Shown one piece after another: positions 1-8,212 of a DNA stretch of 64,000 nucleotides. Origin of the DNA: Tunturiibacter empetritectus (GTDB lineage: Bacteria > Acidobacteriota > Terriglobia > Terriglobales > Acidobacteriaceae). The translations under genes were made by a program, and so were the position numbers. The notes beneath the pieces were generated by a model. The model was given only the letters and a program-made list of their open reading frames with translations. It made no database searches and was not told the DNA's origin. The DNA is taken from positions 1 to 64,000 of the forward strand of contig NZ_JACHDZ010000004.1 of NCBI RefSeq assembly GCF_014201375.1. The letters run 5' to 3'. Numbering within the stretch: the stretch's first letter is position 1; each line of letters begins with the position of its first letter.

Positions 1-205
1 AGAGCAACGATACCAAGAGCAACAACAAAAAGCAGAATCCCTATGAAGGAAAAACAAAGAACAATCCCTTGACACTAGTGACCTGCTCATAGAAAATCGG
101 CTTGTCGTCAGTGACTCAATCTGGCTGAAGGGGGAAGGACCTAGTCCCATTGTTCCTTGGGTGGTGCCCCGTACCATAGATTCGGAAGGCGAAGATGGAG
201 TTCCC
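1..205. other. Upstream non-coding stretch
   Basis: No gene with a credible start or family match is visible here. The first part is A-rich, unlike the rest of the window. It probably holds the promoter region of the DUF1801 gene that follows, but I cannot point to clear -35 and -10 boxes. Confidence 0.3.
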
Positions 206-607
206 ATGAGAACGGAGTTGCTGCGATTCAACGGCGCCGTCGAACACGATCCCTCCATCGAGGCGTGGATGAAAGAGCGTGGGGGTGAGTTGGGAGTCAT
301 CGCGCAGGAGTGGTTTGAGAGGATGCGACGATGCGGGGATGAAGTGCGGGAACTCTTGCATGATGGATGTCCGGTGGCGTGTTTGGGAGATGCGCCCTTC
401 GGCTACGTGAATGTATTCGCCGCGCACGTCAACGTGGGATTCTTTCATGGCGCAGCGCTGCCGGATCCGGCGCGATTGTTGCAGGGCACCGGCAAGTTCA
501 TGCGCCATGTGAAGCTGAGGCCAGGGACGGCGACAGACGCCGCATCGCTCAGCAGGCTGATCGATGCGGCGTACTCGGACATAAAGGTTCGCGTGGAAAA
601 CGGTTAG
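206..607 (+). CDS. DUF1801 domain protein
   Basis: A 133-residue protein of the DUF1801 (YdhG-like) fold, small soluble alpha/beta proteins of unknown biochemical role. The family signature is the central run from FGYVNVFAAHVNVGFF to the GTGKFMRHVKL motif, where members typically read G.gk.mrh.kl. The reading frame can be extended to a GTG at 161, but the ATG at 206 gives the usual family length and removes a charged, unconserved N-terminus. It converges on the DoxX gene with about 20 bases between stops. No membrane segment or signal peptide is visible. Function unknown. Confidence 0.75.
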   Translation: MRTELLRFNGAVEHDPSIEAWMKERGGELGVIAQEWFERMRRCGDEVRELLHDGCPVACLGDAPFGYVNVFAAHVNVGFFHGAALPDPARLLQGTGKFMRHVKLRPGTATDAASLSRLIDAAYSDIKVRVENG

Positions 608-629
608 GCAACAGCGTCCGAAGCAGTAG

Positions 630-1019
630 CTAGGCTCGGCGGCCGTCTGGGGTGAAGATTCCTTCGAAGGCGGGCCAGTAGGCCCAGATGAGGAAGAGCT
701 CGAGGAGAGTGCAGACGAGGCCGGGTCCGATTCCTGCGCCTCCGGTTAGGGTGATGTGAAAGACGAGGATGTTGACGAGGATGGGGCCGAGGATCACCAG
801 GCCTACGGGGACGTAGCGGCCTACGATTAGCAGGAGACCGGCGATGGTGTAGAGGATGCCGTGGAAGGTGAGCCAGCCGTGGGTGTACATGAGGGTGGCC
901 ATGACTCCGGCGTCTCCGGGGATGGTCTGCATGGGGATGAAGTGGAAGAAGGCGTTGAGACCAAATACGAGAAAGACTAGTCCAAGAAGAATGCGTGCGA
1001 TCAGGACGGCGATTTTCAT
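630..1019 (-). CDS. DoxX-like integral membrane protein
   Basis: A 129-residue, very hydrophobic protein with about four transmembrane helices: residues 1-22, 42-66, 70-92 and 95-120. The start MKIAVLIARILLGLVFLVFG followed by NAFFHF is typical of the DoxX/SURF4-like superfamily of small inner-membrane proteins, some of which act with oxidoreductases. The start has an AGGAG ribosome site about ten bases upstream. The gene is divergent from the SDR gene at 1140 and convergent with the DUF1801 gene. The substrate or redox partner cannot be read from sequence. Confidence 0.7.
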   Translation of the reverse strand: MKIAVLIARILLGLVFLVFGLNAFFHFIPMQTIPGDAGVMATLMYTHGWLTFHGILYTIAGLLLIVGRYVPVGLVILGPILVNILVFHITLTGGAGIGPGLVCTLLELFLIWAYWPAFEGIFTPDGRRA

Positions 1020-1139
1020 AGGCGGCTAACTCCTTTGATGGGATCTGGTAGAGAATTCTCTGTGTGTGCTTCAATTGCGTCAAGAAGATTGATGGGATAA
1101 GTCGAATCTATGCTGAATAGTGGTAACCCTGGTGTCACC

Positions 1140-1913
1140 ATGTCGTTGGCTGGGAAGGTTGCACTGATTACGGGCGGTTCGCGCGGGATTGGCGCGGCGA
1201 CGGTGCGGATGTTTCGGCAGGCGGGTGCGAAGGTGGTCTTCAACTATCGGTCGGCGGCGAAGGAGGCCGAGGCTATTGTTGCGGAGTGCGGCGGTGCGGA
1301 GGTGTGCCGCGCGGTGGAGCAGGCTCTTTCGACCCCGGAGGATGGTGCGGCGCTGGTGCGCGCTGCGGTGGCGGCGTTCGGGCGGGTGGATTGCGCGATT
1401 CTGAATCATGGCGTTTGGCCTGCGCAGGATGCGCCGATCGCGGAGATGACGAGCGAGCAGTGGCGTTCGACGATGGGGACAAATCTGGATAGTGTGTTTG
1501 GGGTGGTGCGGGCGGCTGTGGCGCAGATGAAGGCTCAGCCGAAGGTTGGCTCTGCGCGGGGGCATGTTGTCTTGATCAGCTCTACGGCAGGGCAGCGGGG
1601 CGAGGCGTTCCATGCAGACTACGCGGCGACGAAGGGGGCGCTGATCAGCTTGACCAAGAGCCTTTCGACGGAGCTGATTGGGGAAGGGATCTATTGCAAC
1701 TGCGTTGCGCCGGGATGGGTGGCAACCGATGCTACGGTTGGGGTGCTGAGCGATCCTGAGGTCTCGAAGAAGCTGCTGTCTCTGATTCCACTGGGGCGTC
1801 CGGCGCAAGTGGAGGAGATTGCGGCTCCTGTACTTTTTCTTTGTACGCCGTTCGCTGGGTTTATCTCGGGCGAGATCTTCAACGTGAACGGCGGCGCGGT
1901 GCTGGCGGGATGA
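1140..1913 (+). CDS. SDR family NAD(P)-dependent oxidoreductase
   Basis: A classical short-chain dehydrogenase/reductase of 257 residues. The N-terminal Rossmann motif TGGSRGIGAAT binds the cofactor; NHG replaces the usual NNAG; the catalytic Ser lies in VVLISSTAGQ and the YxxxK pair in DYAATKGAL. The C-terminus ends in the FISGEIFNVNGG motif of FabG-like members. An upstream in-frame ATG at 1110 exists, but 1140 (MSLAGKVALITGG) is the usual family start. It runs into the next gene with an ATGA overlap, so the two are probably translated together. The substrate is unknown; FabG-like activity is possible but not shown. Confidence 0.85.
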   Translation: MSLAGKVALITGGSRGIGAATVRMFRQAGAKVVFNYRSAAKEAEAIVAECGGAEVCRAVEQALSTPEDGAALVRAAVAAFGRVDCAILNHGVWPAQDAPIAEMTSEQWRSTMGTNLDSVFGVVRAAVAQMKAQPKVGSARGHVVLISSTAGQRGEAFHADYAATKGALISLTKSLSTELIGEGIYCNCVAPGWVATDATVGVLSDPEVSKKLLSLIPLGRPAQVEEIAAPVLFLCTPFAGFISGEIFNVNGGAVLAG

Positions 1914-2797
1914 GCGGAGTGTCCATGAAGCAGGTTGTGGTTAGAATCGGCGTTGCGGTTGCGCTTGGATTGGGCTTTGGATTGGGGACGACTCAGGCGC
2001 TGTGGTCACAGGCCAGCGAGATTCCCAGTGCTGCGCCGGTGATGCCTGCGGGGCAGACGCCGGAGCAGCGTGGACGCAAGCTGATGGATGAGATGGTGGA
2101 GGCGCTGGGCGGGGACGCGTGGCTGCATCGCCGCAATATGCGCGAGCTTGGGCATGTTGGGCGCTTCTTTCGCGGCACACCGACGGGCATCGTGATTGAC
2201 TTTACTTCGACGCGCCAGTTTGCGACGGCTAATCGGTTCGAGGCGCTGCGGGTTGGTTTTATTACGGATAAGAGCATCCTTCTGCCGGGGAAGAAGATCG
2301 ATATTGTGCAGATCTGGACGGCTGGCAAGGGATACGAGGTGACCTATAAAGGCCGGACTGAGCTGCCGAAGGATCAGGTGACGGACTTTTACCGGCGGCA
2401 GGAGCACTCGGTGGAGGCGGTGGTGAATACGTGGCTGAAGGCTCCGGGGGTGGTGGTGGTGTATGAGGGGACCAGCATGGTGGAGCGGCAGTTGGCGGAG
2501 AAGGTCTCGATTCTTTCTGCGGACAACGATGGGGTGACGTTGTACCTGGATGCTACGACTCACCTGCCGCTGCGGCGTACGTTTGAGTGGAGGAATGAGA
2601 CCTTCAAGGACTTCGACGAAGACGCGGAGGAGTATGCGGACTACCACACGATCCAGGGGCTGCCGACGGCGCTGACGATCAGCAGATATCACAATGGGGA
2701 TCTGGCGAGTCAGACGTTTCTGCTGAAGGTGGAGTATGACGTGGATGCTCCGCCGGATATGTTCAATCCGGATGTGTTGCTGAAGAAAAAGCAGTAA
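1910..2797 (+). CDS. Exported conserved hypothetical protein (lipoprotein-sorting-like)
   Basis: A 295-residue protein with an N-terminal hydrophobic segment (residues 7-28, VVVRIGVAVALGLGFGLG) that should act as a signal peptide or anchor. The body contains GRKLMDEMVEALGG and a beta-rich region with FDEDAEEYADYHTIQGLPTALTI, recalling acidobacterial outer-membrane lipoprotein-sorting-like proteins. Its ATG overlaps the SDR stop (ATGA at 1910-1913); a second ATG at 1925 would also keep the signal. About 60 bases separate it from the cysteine-synthase-like gene, so the three may form an operon. Function not recognised. Confidence 0.6.
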   Translation: MSGVSMKQVVVRIGVAVALGLGFGLGTTQALWSQASEIPSAAPVMPAGQTPEQRGRKLMDEMVEALGGDAWLHRRNMRELGHVGRFFRGTPTGIVIDFTSTRQFATANRFEALRVGFITDKSILLPGKKIDIVQIWTAGKGYEVTYKGRTELPKDQVTDFYRRQEHSVEAVVNTWLKAPGVVVVYEGTSMVERQLAEKVSILSADNDGVTLYLDATTHLPLRRTFEWRNETFKDFDEDAEEYADYHTIQGLPTALTISRYHNGDLASQTFLLKVEYDVDAPPDMFNPDVLLKKKQ

Positions 2798-2860
2798 GAA
2801 AAAATAGTGAGAACCACCGGGCCTGAGTAGACTCTGTGCAGACTGAAGGAGCGAGACGCT

Positions 2861-3916
2861 ATGAAACGGAAGTTCGCAAATATTCTGGAGACGGTGGGGA
2901 ATACGCCGGTGGTTCGGATCAACAGGCTGGCGCCGCCGGATGTGGATCTGTATGTGAAGGTGGAGGCGTTCAATCCGCTGGGGTCGGTGAAGGACAGGCT
3001 GGCGCTGGGTGTGATTGAGGACGCAGAACGGCGCGGGACGCTGAAGCCGGGGCAGACTGTGATTGAGGCTACGAGCGGGAATACGGGGATTGGGCTGGCG
3101 ATGGTGTGCGCGCAGAAGGGGTATCCGCTAGTGGTGGTGATGGCGGAGACGTTCAGCATTGAGCGGCGGAAGCTGATGCGGTTTCTGGGGGCGAAGATTG
3201 TGCTGACGCCGGCGGCAGAGCGGGCGGTGGGGATGATCAAAAAGACGAATGAGCTGGCGGAGAAGCATGGGTGGTTCAGGACGCTGCAGTTTGAGAATGA
3301 GGCGAATGCAGAGATGCACTCGCGGACGACGGCGCAGGAGATTCTGAGGGACTTTGAGGGCGACCGGCTGGACTACTGGGTGACGGGTTTTGGTACAGGT
3401 GGGACGCTGAAGGGCGTGGCTCGGGTGCTGGCGGAGAAGCGGCCTGAGACGAAGATTGTGGTGTGTGAGCCGGATGTGGCGCCGATGATCTCGAGCGGGG
3501 AGGCACAGCCGCGGAATGCGGATCGGACGCCGTCGGGGAGCCACCCGGCGTGGACTCCGCACCCGCAGCAGGGGTGGAGCCCGGATTTTATCTCGAGCCT
3601 GACGCAGGATGCGATTGATGAGCACCGGATCGACCAGGTGCTGCGGATTACGAATGCTGATGCGATGAAGTGCAGCCGGGAGCTGGCGCTGAAGGAGGGG
3701 ATCTTCGTGGGGATTACGTCGGGGGCGACCTTTGCGGGGGCTCTGAAGGTGTGTGCGGAGGCTAGGAAGGGATCGACTGTGCTGTGCATGCTGCCGGATA
3801 CGGGAGAGCGGTACCTGAGCACGCCGCTGTTTGCGGATATTGCGGTGGATATGACGCCGGAGGAGCTGGAGATCTCGCGGTCGACACCGGGGGCGCAGCT
3901 GCAGGCGGCGGGGTGA
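2861..3916 (+). CDS. Cysteine synthase-like PLP enzyme
   Basis: A 351-residue fold type II PLP enzyme of the CysK/cystathionine beta-synthase family. The PLP lysine lies in NPLGSVKDRLAL (about residue 44), the substrate loop in EATSGNTGIGLAM and the phosphate-binding loop in GFGTGGTLKG. It would make cysteine from O-acetylserine and sulfide, or a related beta-replacement. About 20 residues around 215-240 (RTPSGSHPAWTPHPQQG) are longer than in standard CysK, so exact substrate use is uncertain. A GAAGGAG-type ribosome site precedes the ATG. A dispersed repeat begins directly after the stop. Confidence 0.85.
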   Translation: MKRKFANILETVGNTPVVRINRLAPPDVDLYVKVEAFNPLGSVKDRLALGVIEDAERRGTLKPGQTVIEATSGNTGIGLAMVCAQKGYPLVVVMAETFSIERRKLMRFLGAKIVLTPAAERAVGMIKKTNELAEKHGWFRTLQFENEANAEMHSRTTAQEILRDFEGDRLDYWVTGFGTGGTLKGVARVLAEKRPETKIVVCEPDVAPMISSGEAQPRNADRTPSGSHPAWTPHPQQGWSPDFISSLTQDAIDEHRIDQVLRITNADAMKCSRELALKEGIFVGITSGATFAGALKVCAEARKGSTVLCMLPDTGERYLSTPLFADIAVDMTPEELEISRSTPGAQLQAAG

Positions 3917-4002
3917 GTCCTGCCGGACGGGCTCGCTACGCGCGAGGCGATCACTTCGTGACGGGTTTACCCCTTCGGTTGGCGCTCCCGTTGGTCGCGA
4001 AG
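3917..4002. repeat. Dispersed intergenic repeat, family 1 copy A
   Basis: Starts with GTCCTGCCGGACGGG, contains TCACTTCGTGAC and ends with CTCCCGTTGGTCG. The same landmarks in the same order occur at 18753-18852. The block has internal dyads, including CCTGCCGGACGG and TCACTTCGTGA, and lies directly downstream of a plus-strand gene, as copy B does. It behaves like a palindromic intergenic repeat family. Confidence 0.7.
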
Positions 4003-4072
4003 ATAATTTCTATGCAGACTGAGCTGCTGTTTCGACGGTCGGCGTGGCTCGGCGTTTATACTCATCCTTGCC

Positions 4073-4594
4073 ATGAGCGAGACTACGACGGATCAGATTG
4101 CCGACGAACAGACTGCGGCGCGTACTACGATGGACATTCTCGAGATCATGTCCCTGCTGCCGCACCGCTACCCTTTTTTGCTGATCGACCGCGTGGTCGA
4201 GATGGAGCGGAAGCAGCGGATTGTGGCGATCAAGAATGTGACGATCAACGAGCCGCACTTTCAGGGGCACTTTCCGGACTACCCGATCATGCCTGGGGTT
4301 TTGATGGTGGAGGCTATTGCGCAGACGGGGGGGGCGCTGCTGCTGACGGAGATTCCCGATCGCGACCAGAAGCTGATGGTGTTTACGGGAATCGAGAATG
4401 CGCGGTTTCGACGGCCGGTGCTGCCCGGGGATCAGCTTCGCATTGAGGTGACGGTGCTGCAGTGGAGGAGCCGCGCGGTGAAGATGCTGGGGAACATCAC
4501 TGTGGACGGCAAGCTGGTGTGCGACGCTACGGTGATGTGCCAGGTGGTGCCGCGGGTGGTGAAGAAGACTGCGCCAGAGGCTCCGACAGAGTGA
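4073..4594 (+). CDS. fabZ: 3-hydroxyacyl-ACP dehydratase FabZ
   Basis: A 173-residue hot-dog-fold dehydratase of fatty acid elongation. It has the N-terminal LPHRYPFLLIDRV motif and the catalytic block HFQGHFPDYPIMPGVLMVEA, holding the active-site His and Glu. The 20 extra N-terminal residues are poorly conserved. FabZ removes water from 3-hydroxyacyl-ACP and so competes with LpxA for 3-hydroxymyristoyl-ACP-type substrates. The stop overlaps the lpxA start (GTGA at 4591-4594), the usual fabZ-lpxA pairing that balances membrane phospholipid against lipid A. Confidence 0.95.
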   Translation: MSETTTDQIADEQTAARTTMDILEIMSLLPHRYPFLLIDRVVEMERKQRIVAIKNVTINEPHFQGHFPDYPIMPGVLMVEAIAQTGGALLLTEIPDRDQKLMVFTGIENARFRRPVLPGDQLRIEVTVLQWRSRAVKMLGNITVDGKLVCDATVMCQVVPRVVKKTAPEAPTE

Positions 4595-5376
4595 GCATTC
4601 ATCCGACAGCCATCGTTGCGGCGGGGGCGCAGATTCCTGCGAGTTGCACGGTTGGTCCTTACTGCACGGTTGGTCCTGACGTTGTGCTAGGCGAGGAGTG
4701 TGAGCTGGTCTCGCACGTGGTGCTCGATGGGCACCTGACGATGGGGCGGGGTAATCGCATCTTTTCGTTTGCCTGCATCGGGATCTCGCCGCAGGATTTG
4801 AAGTATGCGGGCGAGCCGACGCGGGTGGAGATCGGCGACGGGAATACGATTCGCGAGTACGTTACGATCTCACGCGGGACCAGGGGCGGCGGGGGAGTTA
4901 CCAGGGTCGGGAGTGAGTGCCTGATCATGGCGTACACGCATATTGGGCATGACTCGCAGATCGGCAATGGATGCATTTTGGCGAATTCCGCCACGCTGGC
5001 AGGCCATGTGACGGTTGAGGATTACGCGAGCGTCGGCGCGCTTTGTCCGGTGCACCAGTTCTGCAGGATTGGGCGGTACGCTTACATCGGCGGCGGGACT
5101 ACGATTACACAGAATGTTCTTCCTTACTCGCTGACCTCGATTGAGCGGAACAACCACGCATATGGCTTGAACAAAGTTGGGCTGGAGCGGAGAGGGTTTA
5201 CGCCGCAACAGCTGAAGGAGCTGCGCGCGGCTTATCGTACTCTGCTTGCGTCGAAGCTTAATATCTCCGATGCGCTGGCGGCCATTCGCGAGATGATTGC
5301 ATCGGGCGGCGCGGGGGAGCACGTCGCGTATCTCGCGGACTTTATTGCCAACAGCGAGCGTGGGATTATCAAGTAG
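4591..5376 (+). CDS. lpxA: UDP-N-acetylglucosamine acyltransferase LpxA
   Basis: A 261-residue left-handed beta-helix acyltransferase, the first step of lipid A synthesis. It starts with GTG overlapping the fabZ stop (VSIHPTAIVAAGAQI), which gives the standard family length. Hexapeptide repeats run through residues 1-180; the catalytic His lies in YTHIGHDSQIGNG, and the C-terminal helical part begins at YGLNKVGLERRGF. It transfers a 3-hydroxyacyl chain from ACP to UDP-GlcNAc in the cytoplasm. A longer reading frame open from 4462 is only an upstream extension through fabZ. Confidence 0.95.
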   Translation: MSIHPTAIVAAGAQIPASCTVGPYCTVGPDVVLGEECELVSHVVLDGHLTMGRGNRIFSFACIGISPQDLKYAGEPTRVEIGDGNTIREYVTISRGTRGGGGVTRVGSECLIMAYTHIGHDSQIGNGCILANSATLAGHVTVEDYASVGALCPVHQFCRIGRYAYIGGGTTITQNVLPYSLTSIERNNHAYGLNKVGLERRGFTPQQLKELRAAYRTLLASKLNISDALAAIREMIASGGAGEHVAYLADFIANSERGIIK

Positions 5377-5426
5377 GCGTTTCATGCAGTCTCTGGCACA
5401 GAGCATCAGATTGGAGTTGGCCCGTT

Positions 5427-6584
5427 ATGATCTTGTCGGTTCCGAATCGTTTCGTCCTTGCTGCTTCCCTTCTCGCCGCAACTTTGTCTTTTTCTGCGAG
5501 CTCAGAGGCTCAGGCGGCTCCGCCTCTGCGCGTGGCGATCGTTGGGCTGGTTCATGGTCATGTGCAGGGTTTTCTGGGTAAGCTTGCGGCTCATCCTGAG
5601 ATCACGCTGGTGGGCGTCTCCGATCCCGATCCGGCGCTGCGCCAGAAATATATCGCGAAGACACATCTACCTGGGAGTATGTTCTTCGCGACCGAAGCGG
5701 AGATGTTGAAGCGAACGCAGCCGCAGGCGATTCTGGTCTACACCTCGATCGCGGGGCATCGAGCGGCGATTGAAGAGGCTGCACCACTGCATATCGCCGC
5801 GATGGTGGAGAAGCCGCTGGCGACTACGGTGGAAGACGCGCTTGCCATTCAGGCGCTGTCGGAGAGATATAACGTTCCTGTTCTGACGAACTACGAGACG
5901 ACCTGGTACAACTCGAACACGGCTGCGGTGAAGATGCTGGAGGAGGGGAAGATTGGCGAGCTGCGGAAGCTGGTGGTGCATGACGGCCACGAGGGTCCGA
6001 AAGAGATTGGCGTTGATCCGGAGTTTTTGAGCTGGCTGACTGATCCGAAGCAGAACGGTGCTGGGGCGCTCTTCGACTTTGGCTGCTATGGAGTGGATCT
6101 TGCTACGTGGATCCTTCATGGCGAGCTTCCGATCTCCGTGACTGCCGTTACGCTGCAGATTAAGCCGAAGATCTATCCCAACGTCGATGACGACAGCACG
6201 GTGGTGCTGACCTATCCGCATGCGCAGGCGATACTTCAGGGCTCTTGGAACTGGCCTTTTGCTCGGAAGGATATGGAGATCTACGGGGCGACCGGGTATG
6301 TGGATACGGTTTATGAAGATGCAGCGCCTGGTGCGAAGCTTCGCGCTCGTTTGACGGGGGAGAAGGCTGAGCACGTTGAGACTGCGCCGCCGCTTCAGGC
6401 TCCGCAGAACGATTCGCTGAACTATCTTGCTGCGGTTCTGGCTGGTACGGTGAAGCCACTGCATGATTTGAACTCTCTCGACACGAATATTACGGTGGTT
6501 CGGATTCTCGATGCTGCGCGACGGTCTGCACAGTCTGGGAAGACGATTTATCTCGCTCGTGAAGTTGCGGCAGGAACCAAATAG
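5427..6584 (+). CDS. Gfo/Idh/MocA family oxidoreductase with signal peptide
   Basis: A 385-residue Gfo/Idh/MocA-type dehydrogenase. Residues 1-30 form a signal peptide (hydrophobic AASLLAATLSFSASS, then AQA), so export to the periplasm is predicted. The NAD-binding Rossmann motif AIVGLVHGHVQGF departs from the usual GxGxxG. AAMVEKPLATT carries the Glu-Lys-Pro motif of the family, and FDFGCYGVDLATWIL fits the catalytic helix. It sits between lpxA and lpxI, where some bacteria keep gnnA, which makes the 3-amino sugar used by LpxA. The signal peptide argues against a cytoplasmic GnnA role. Substrate unknown. Confidence 0.75.
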   Translation: MILSVPNRFVLAASLLAATLSFSASSEAQAAPPLRVAIVGLVHGHVQGFLGKLAAHPEITLVGVSDPDPALRQKYIAKTHLPGSMFFATEAEMLKRTQPQAILVYTSIAGHRAAIEEAAPLHIAAMVEKPLATTVEDALAIQALSERYNVPVLTNYETTWYNSNTAAVKMLEEGKIGELRKLVVHDGHEGPKEIGVDPEFLSWLTDPKQNGAGALFDFGCYGVDLATWILHGELPISVTAVTLQIKPKIYPNVDDDSTVVLTYPHAQAILQGSWNWPFARKDMEIYGATGYVDTVYEDAAPGAKLRARLTGEKAEHVETAPPLQAPQNDSLNYLAAVLAGTVKPLHDLNSLDTNITVVRILDAARRSAQSGKTIYLAREVAAGTK

Positions 6585-6595
6585 TCTCTATCTCA

Positions 6596-7462
6596 ATGAC
6601 GCTATCGAACGAATCAGAACGGCTGGGATTGATTGCAGGGAACGGACGCTTTCCGTTTCTCCTGCTGGATGCTGCGCGTGCGCATGGGTTGCAGGTTGTG
6701 GTTGCGGCGATCAACGAAGAGACCGACCTTGAGATGAACGATCGTGCGGCTGCCGATGCCGGGGTTCGCGTCCACTGGCTCTCGCTTGGGGAGCTCTCGC
6801 GGCTGATCGAGACTTTTCGCGCGGAGGGTGTGACGCGGGCCGTGATGGCTGGTCAGGTGAAGCACAAACAGATCTTCTCGAGCATTCGGCCGGACTGGCG
6901 GCTGGCGAAGTTGTTGCTGAACCTCCGCACTCGGAATACCGATATGCTGCTGGGCGCGGTGGCGAAGGTTCTTGGCGATGAGGGGATTGAGCTGATCTCG
7001 TCAACGCAGTATCTGGAGCCGCTGCTGGCGAAGGCTGGTGTGCTTACGCGGCGGGCTCCTGATGCGGAGGAGGAGAAGGACATTGTTTACGGCAGGGCTG
7101 TTGCGCAGGCGATTGCGGGTTACGATCTGGGACAGACGGTGGTGATTGCGGCGCAGGCTTGCGTTGCCGTGGAGGCGATGGAAGGAACCGATGCTACGAT
7201 TGCGCGCGCCGGAGAGCTTTTTCGTACGCTTGGAGTGGGAGACGAGACGACGCTTCGGCGCGCGCTTACGGTGGTGAAGGTCGCCAAACCTAATCAGGAT
7301 ATGCGCTTCGATGTGCCTGTGATCGGCGTTGCGACGATCGACACTATGAAGGCCGCGGGGGCTACCTGCCTTGCGATTGAAGCAGAGAGAACGCTGATAT
7401 TTGATCCTGCGACGATCTTCAGTACGGCGGACGACGCCGGGATTACGATCGTCGCAAAGTAA
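6596..7462 (+). CDS. lpxI: UDP-2,3-diacylglucosamine diphosphatase LpxI
   Basis: A 288-residue LpxI (formerly DUF1009), which hydrolyses UDP-2,3-diacylglucosamine to lipid X and UMP in lipid A synthesis. Family marks are LGLIAGNGRFPFLLLDAAR at the N-terminus, AGQVKHKQIFSS, the VEAMEGTDATIARAG motif, and the C-terminal KVAKPNQDMRFDVPVIG with its conserved Asp. It replaces the unrelated LpxH of gamma-proteobacteria. It lies 11 bases after the Gfo/Idh gene, so fabZ-lpxA-Gfo/Idh-lpxI is likely one transcription unit. Confidence 0.93.
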   Translation: MTLSNESERLGLIAGNGRFPFLLLDAARAHGLQVVVAAINEETDLEMNDRAAADAGVRVHWLSLGELSRLIETFRAEGVTRAVMAGQVKHKQIFSSIRPDWRLAKLLLNLRTRNTDMLLGAVAKVLGDEGIELISSTQYLEPLLAKAGVLTRRAPDAEEEKDIVYGRAVAQAIAGYDLGQTVVIAAQACVAVEAMEGTDATIARAGELFRTLGVGDETTLRRALTVVKVAKPNQDMRFDVPVIGVATIDTMKAAGATCLAIEAERTLIFDPATIFSTADDAGITIVAK

Positions 7463-7587
7463 AGATCTTGTCACAGATCTGTAAAGGCCTGTGTTGGAGG
7501 GGTAAAATTGCCCTCAGTATATTCGGTGCGCGTCTTACGCGACAGCCATTCGTCTACAGCTAAGAGAACGACATAAGGGGAACCACC

Positions 7588-8136
7588 ATGCGCAAAGCGG
7601 TTTGGATCGCAGCAATCATCGGCGTAGCAGCGGCGTGCGGCGTAGGTATAAGGGCGTATGCAGCGCCCGCCGCAGACACAATACAGGCTGGAGCCGTGGC
7701 GCCCAACTTTACCCTGCCCTCGCAGGAGGACAAGCCGGTGAGCCTGACCGACTACAAGGGCAAGTGGGTCGTGCTCTACTTCTACCCGAAAGACCAGACG
7801 ACCGGCTGCACAATTGAGGCGCATAACTTCCAGCGCGACATCGCGAAGTATGACGCTCTGAATGCGGTTGTTCTGGGCGTGAGCTTGGACACCGTGGAGG
7901 GGCACAAGACGTGGTGCTCGAAGGATACGTTCAGCTTCAAGCTGCTGGCTGATCCGGATCACAAGGTGGTCGATCTGTACGGAGTTCCGGTGAAGAACTT
8001 CGGAGTGGCGAAGTTTGCGAATCGTGAGACGTTCCTGATCTCGCCCGACGGCAAGGTGGCGAAGGTGTGGGAGAAGGTCGATCCGAACGTCCACAGCACG
8101 GAAGTTCTGGCTGAGATCACGGCCGCCAAGAAGTAA
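7588..8136 (+). CDS. Exported PrxQ/BCP-type peroxiredoxin
   Basis: A 182-residue AhpC/TSA-fold peroxiredoxin. Residues 1-28 form a signal peptide, so it should act in the periplasm. The thioredoxin fold follows, with VLYFYPKDQTTGCTIEAHNF holding the peroxidatic Cys74 and its Thr. The usual PrxQ resolving Cys five residues on is a His (H79); another Cys occurs at 110 (HKTWCSKD). It would reduce hydroperoxides using a thiol donor. The start is preceded by a GGGGAA ribosome site, and a bidirectional terminator follows the stop. Confidence 0.85.
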   Translation: MRKAVWIAAIIGVAAACGVGIRAYAAPAADTIQAGAVAPNFTLPSQEDKPVSLTDYKGKWVVLYFYPKDQTTGCTIEAHNFQRDIAKYDALNAVVLGVSLDTVEGHKTWCSKDTFSFKLLADPDHKVVDLYGVPVKNFGVAKFANRETFLISPDGKVAKVWEKVDPNVHSTEVLAEITAAKK

Positions 8137-8159
8137 AGACTTATCAGCAGACGCAAAAA

Positions 8160-8190
8160 GGCCCGGGCTCTCAATTGAGGAGTCCGGGCC
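8160..8190. terminator. Bidirectional terminator between prx and the H1-like gene
   Basis: An 11-bp stem, GGCCCGGGCTC with GAGTCCGGGCC (one G-U pair), and a 9-base loop. Read on the minus strand it is followed by CTTTTTGCG, a good U-tract for the H1-like gene. On the plus strand the tract is only TATTTG. Confidence 0.85.
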
Positions 8191-8212
8191 TATTTGCTTG
8201 CCTTGATGTTAG

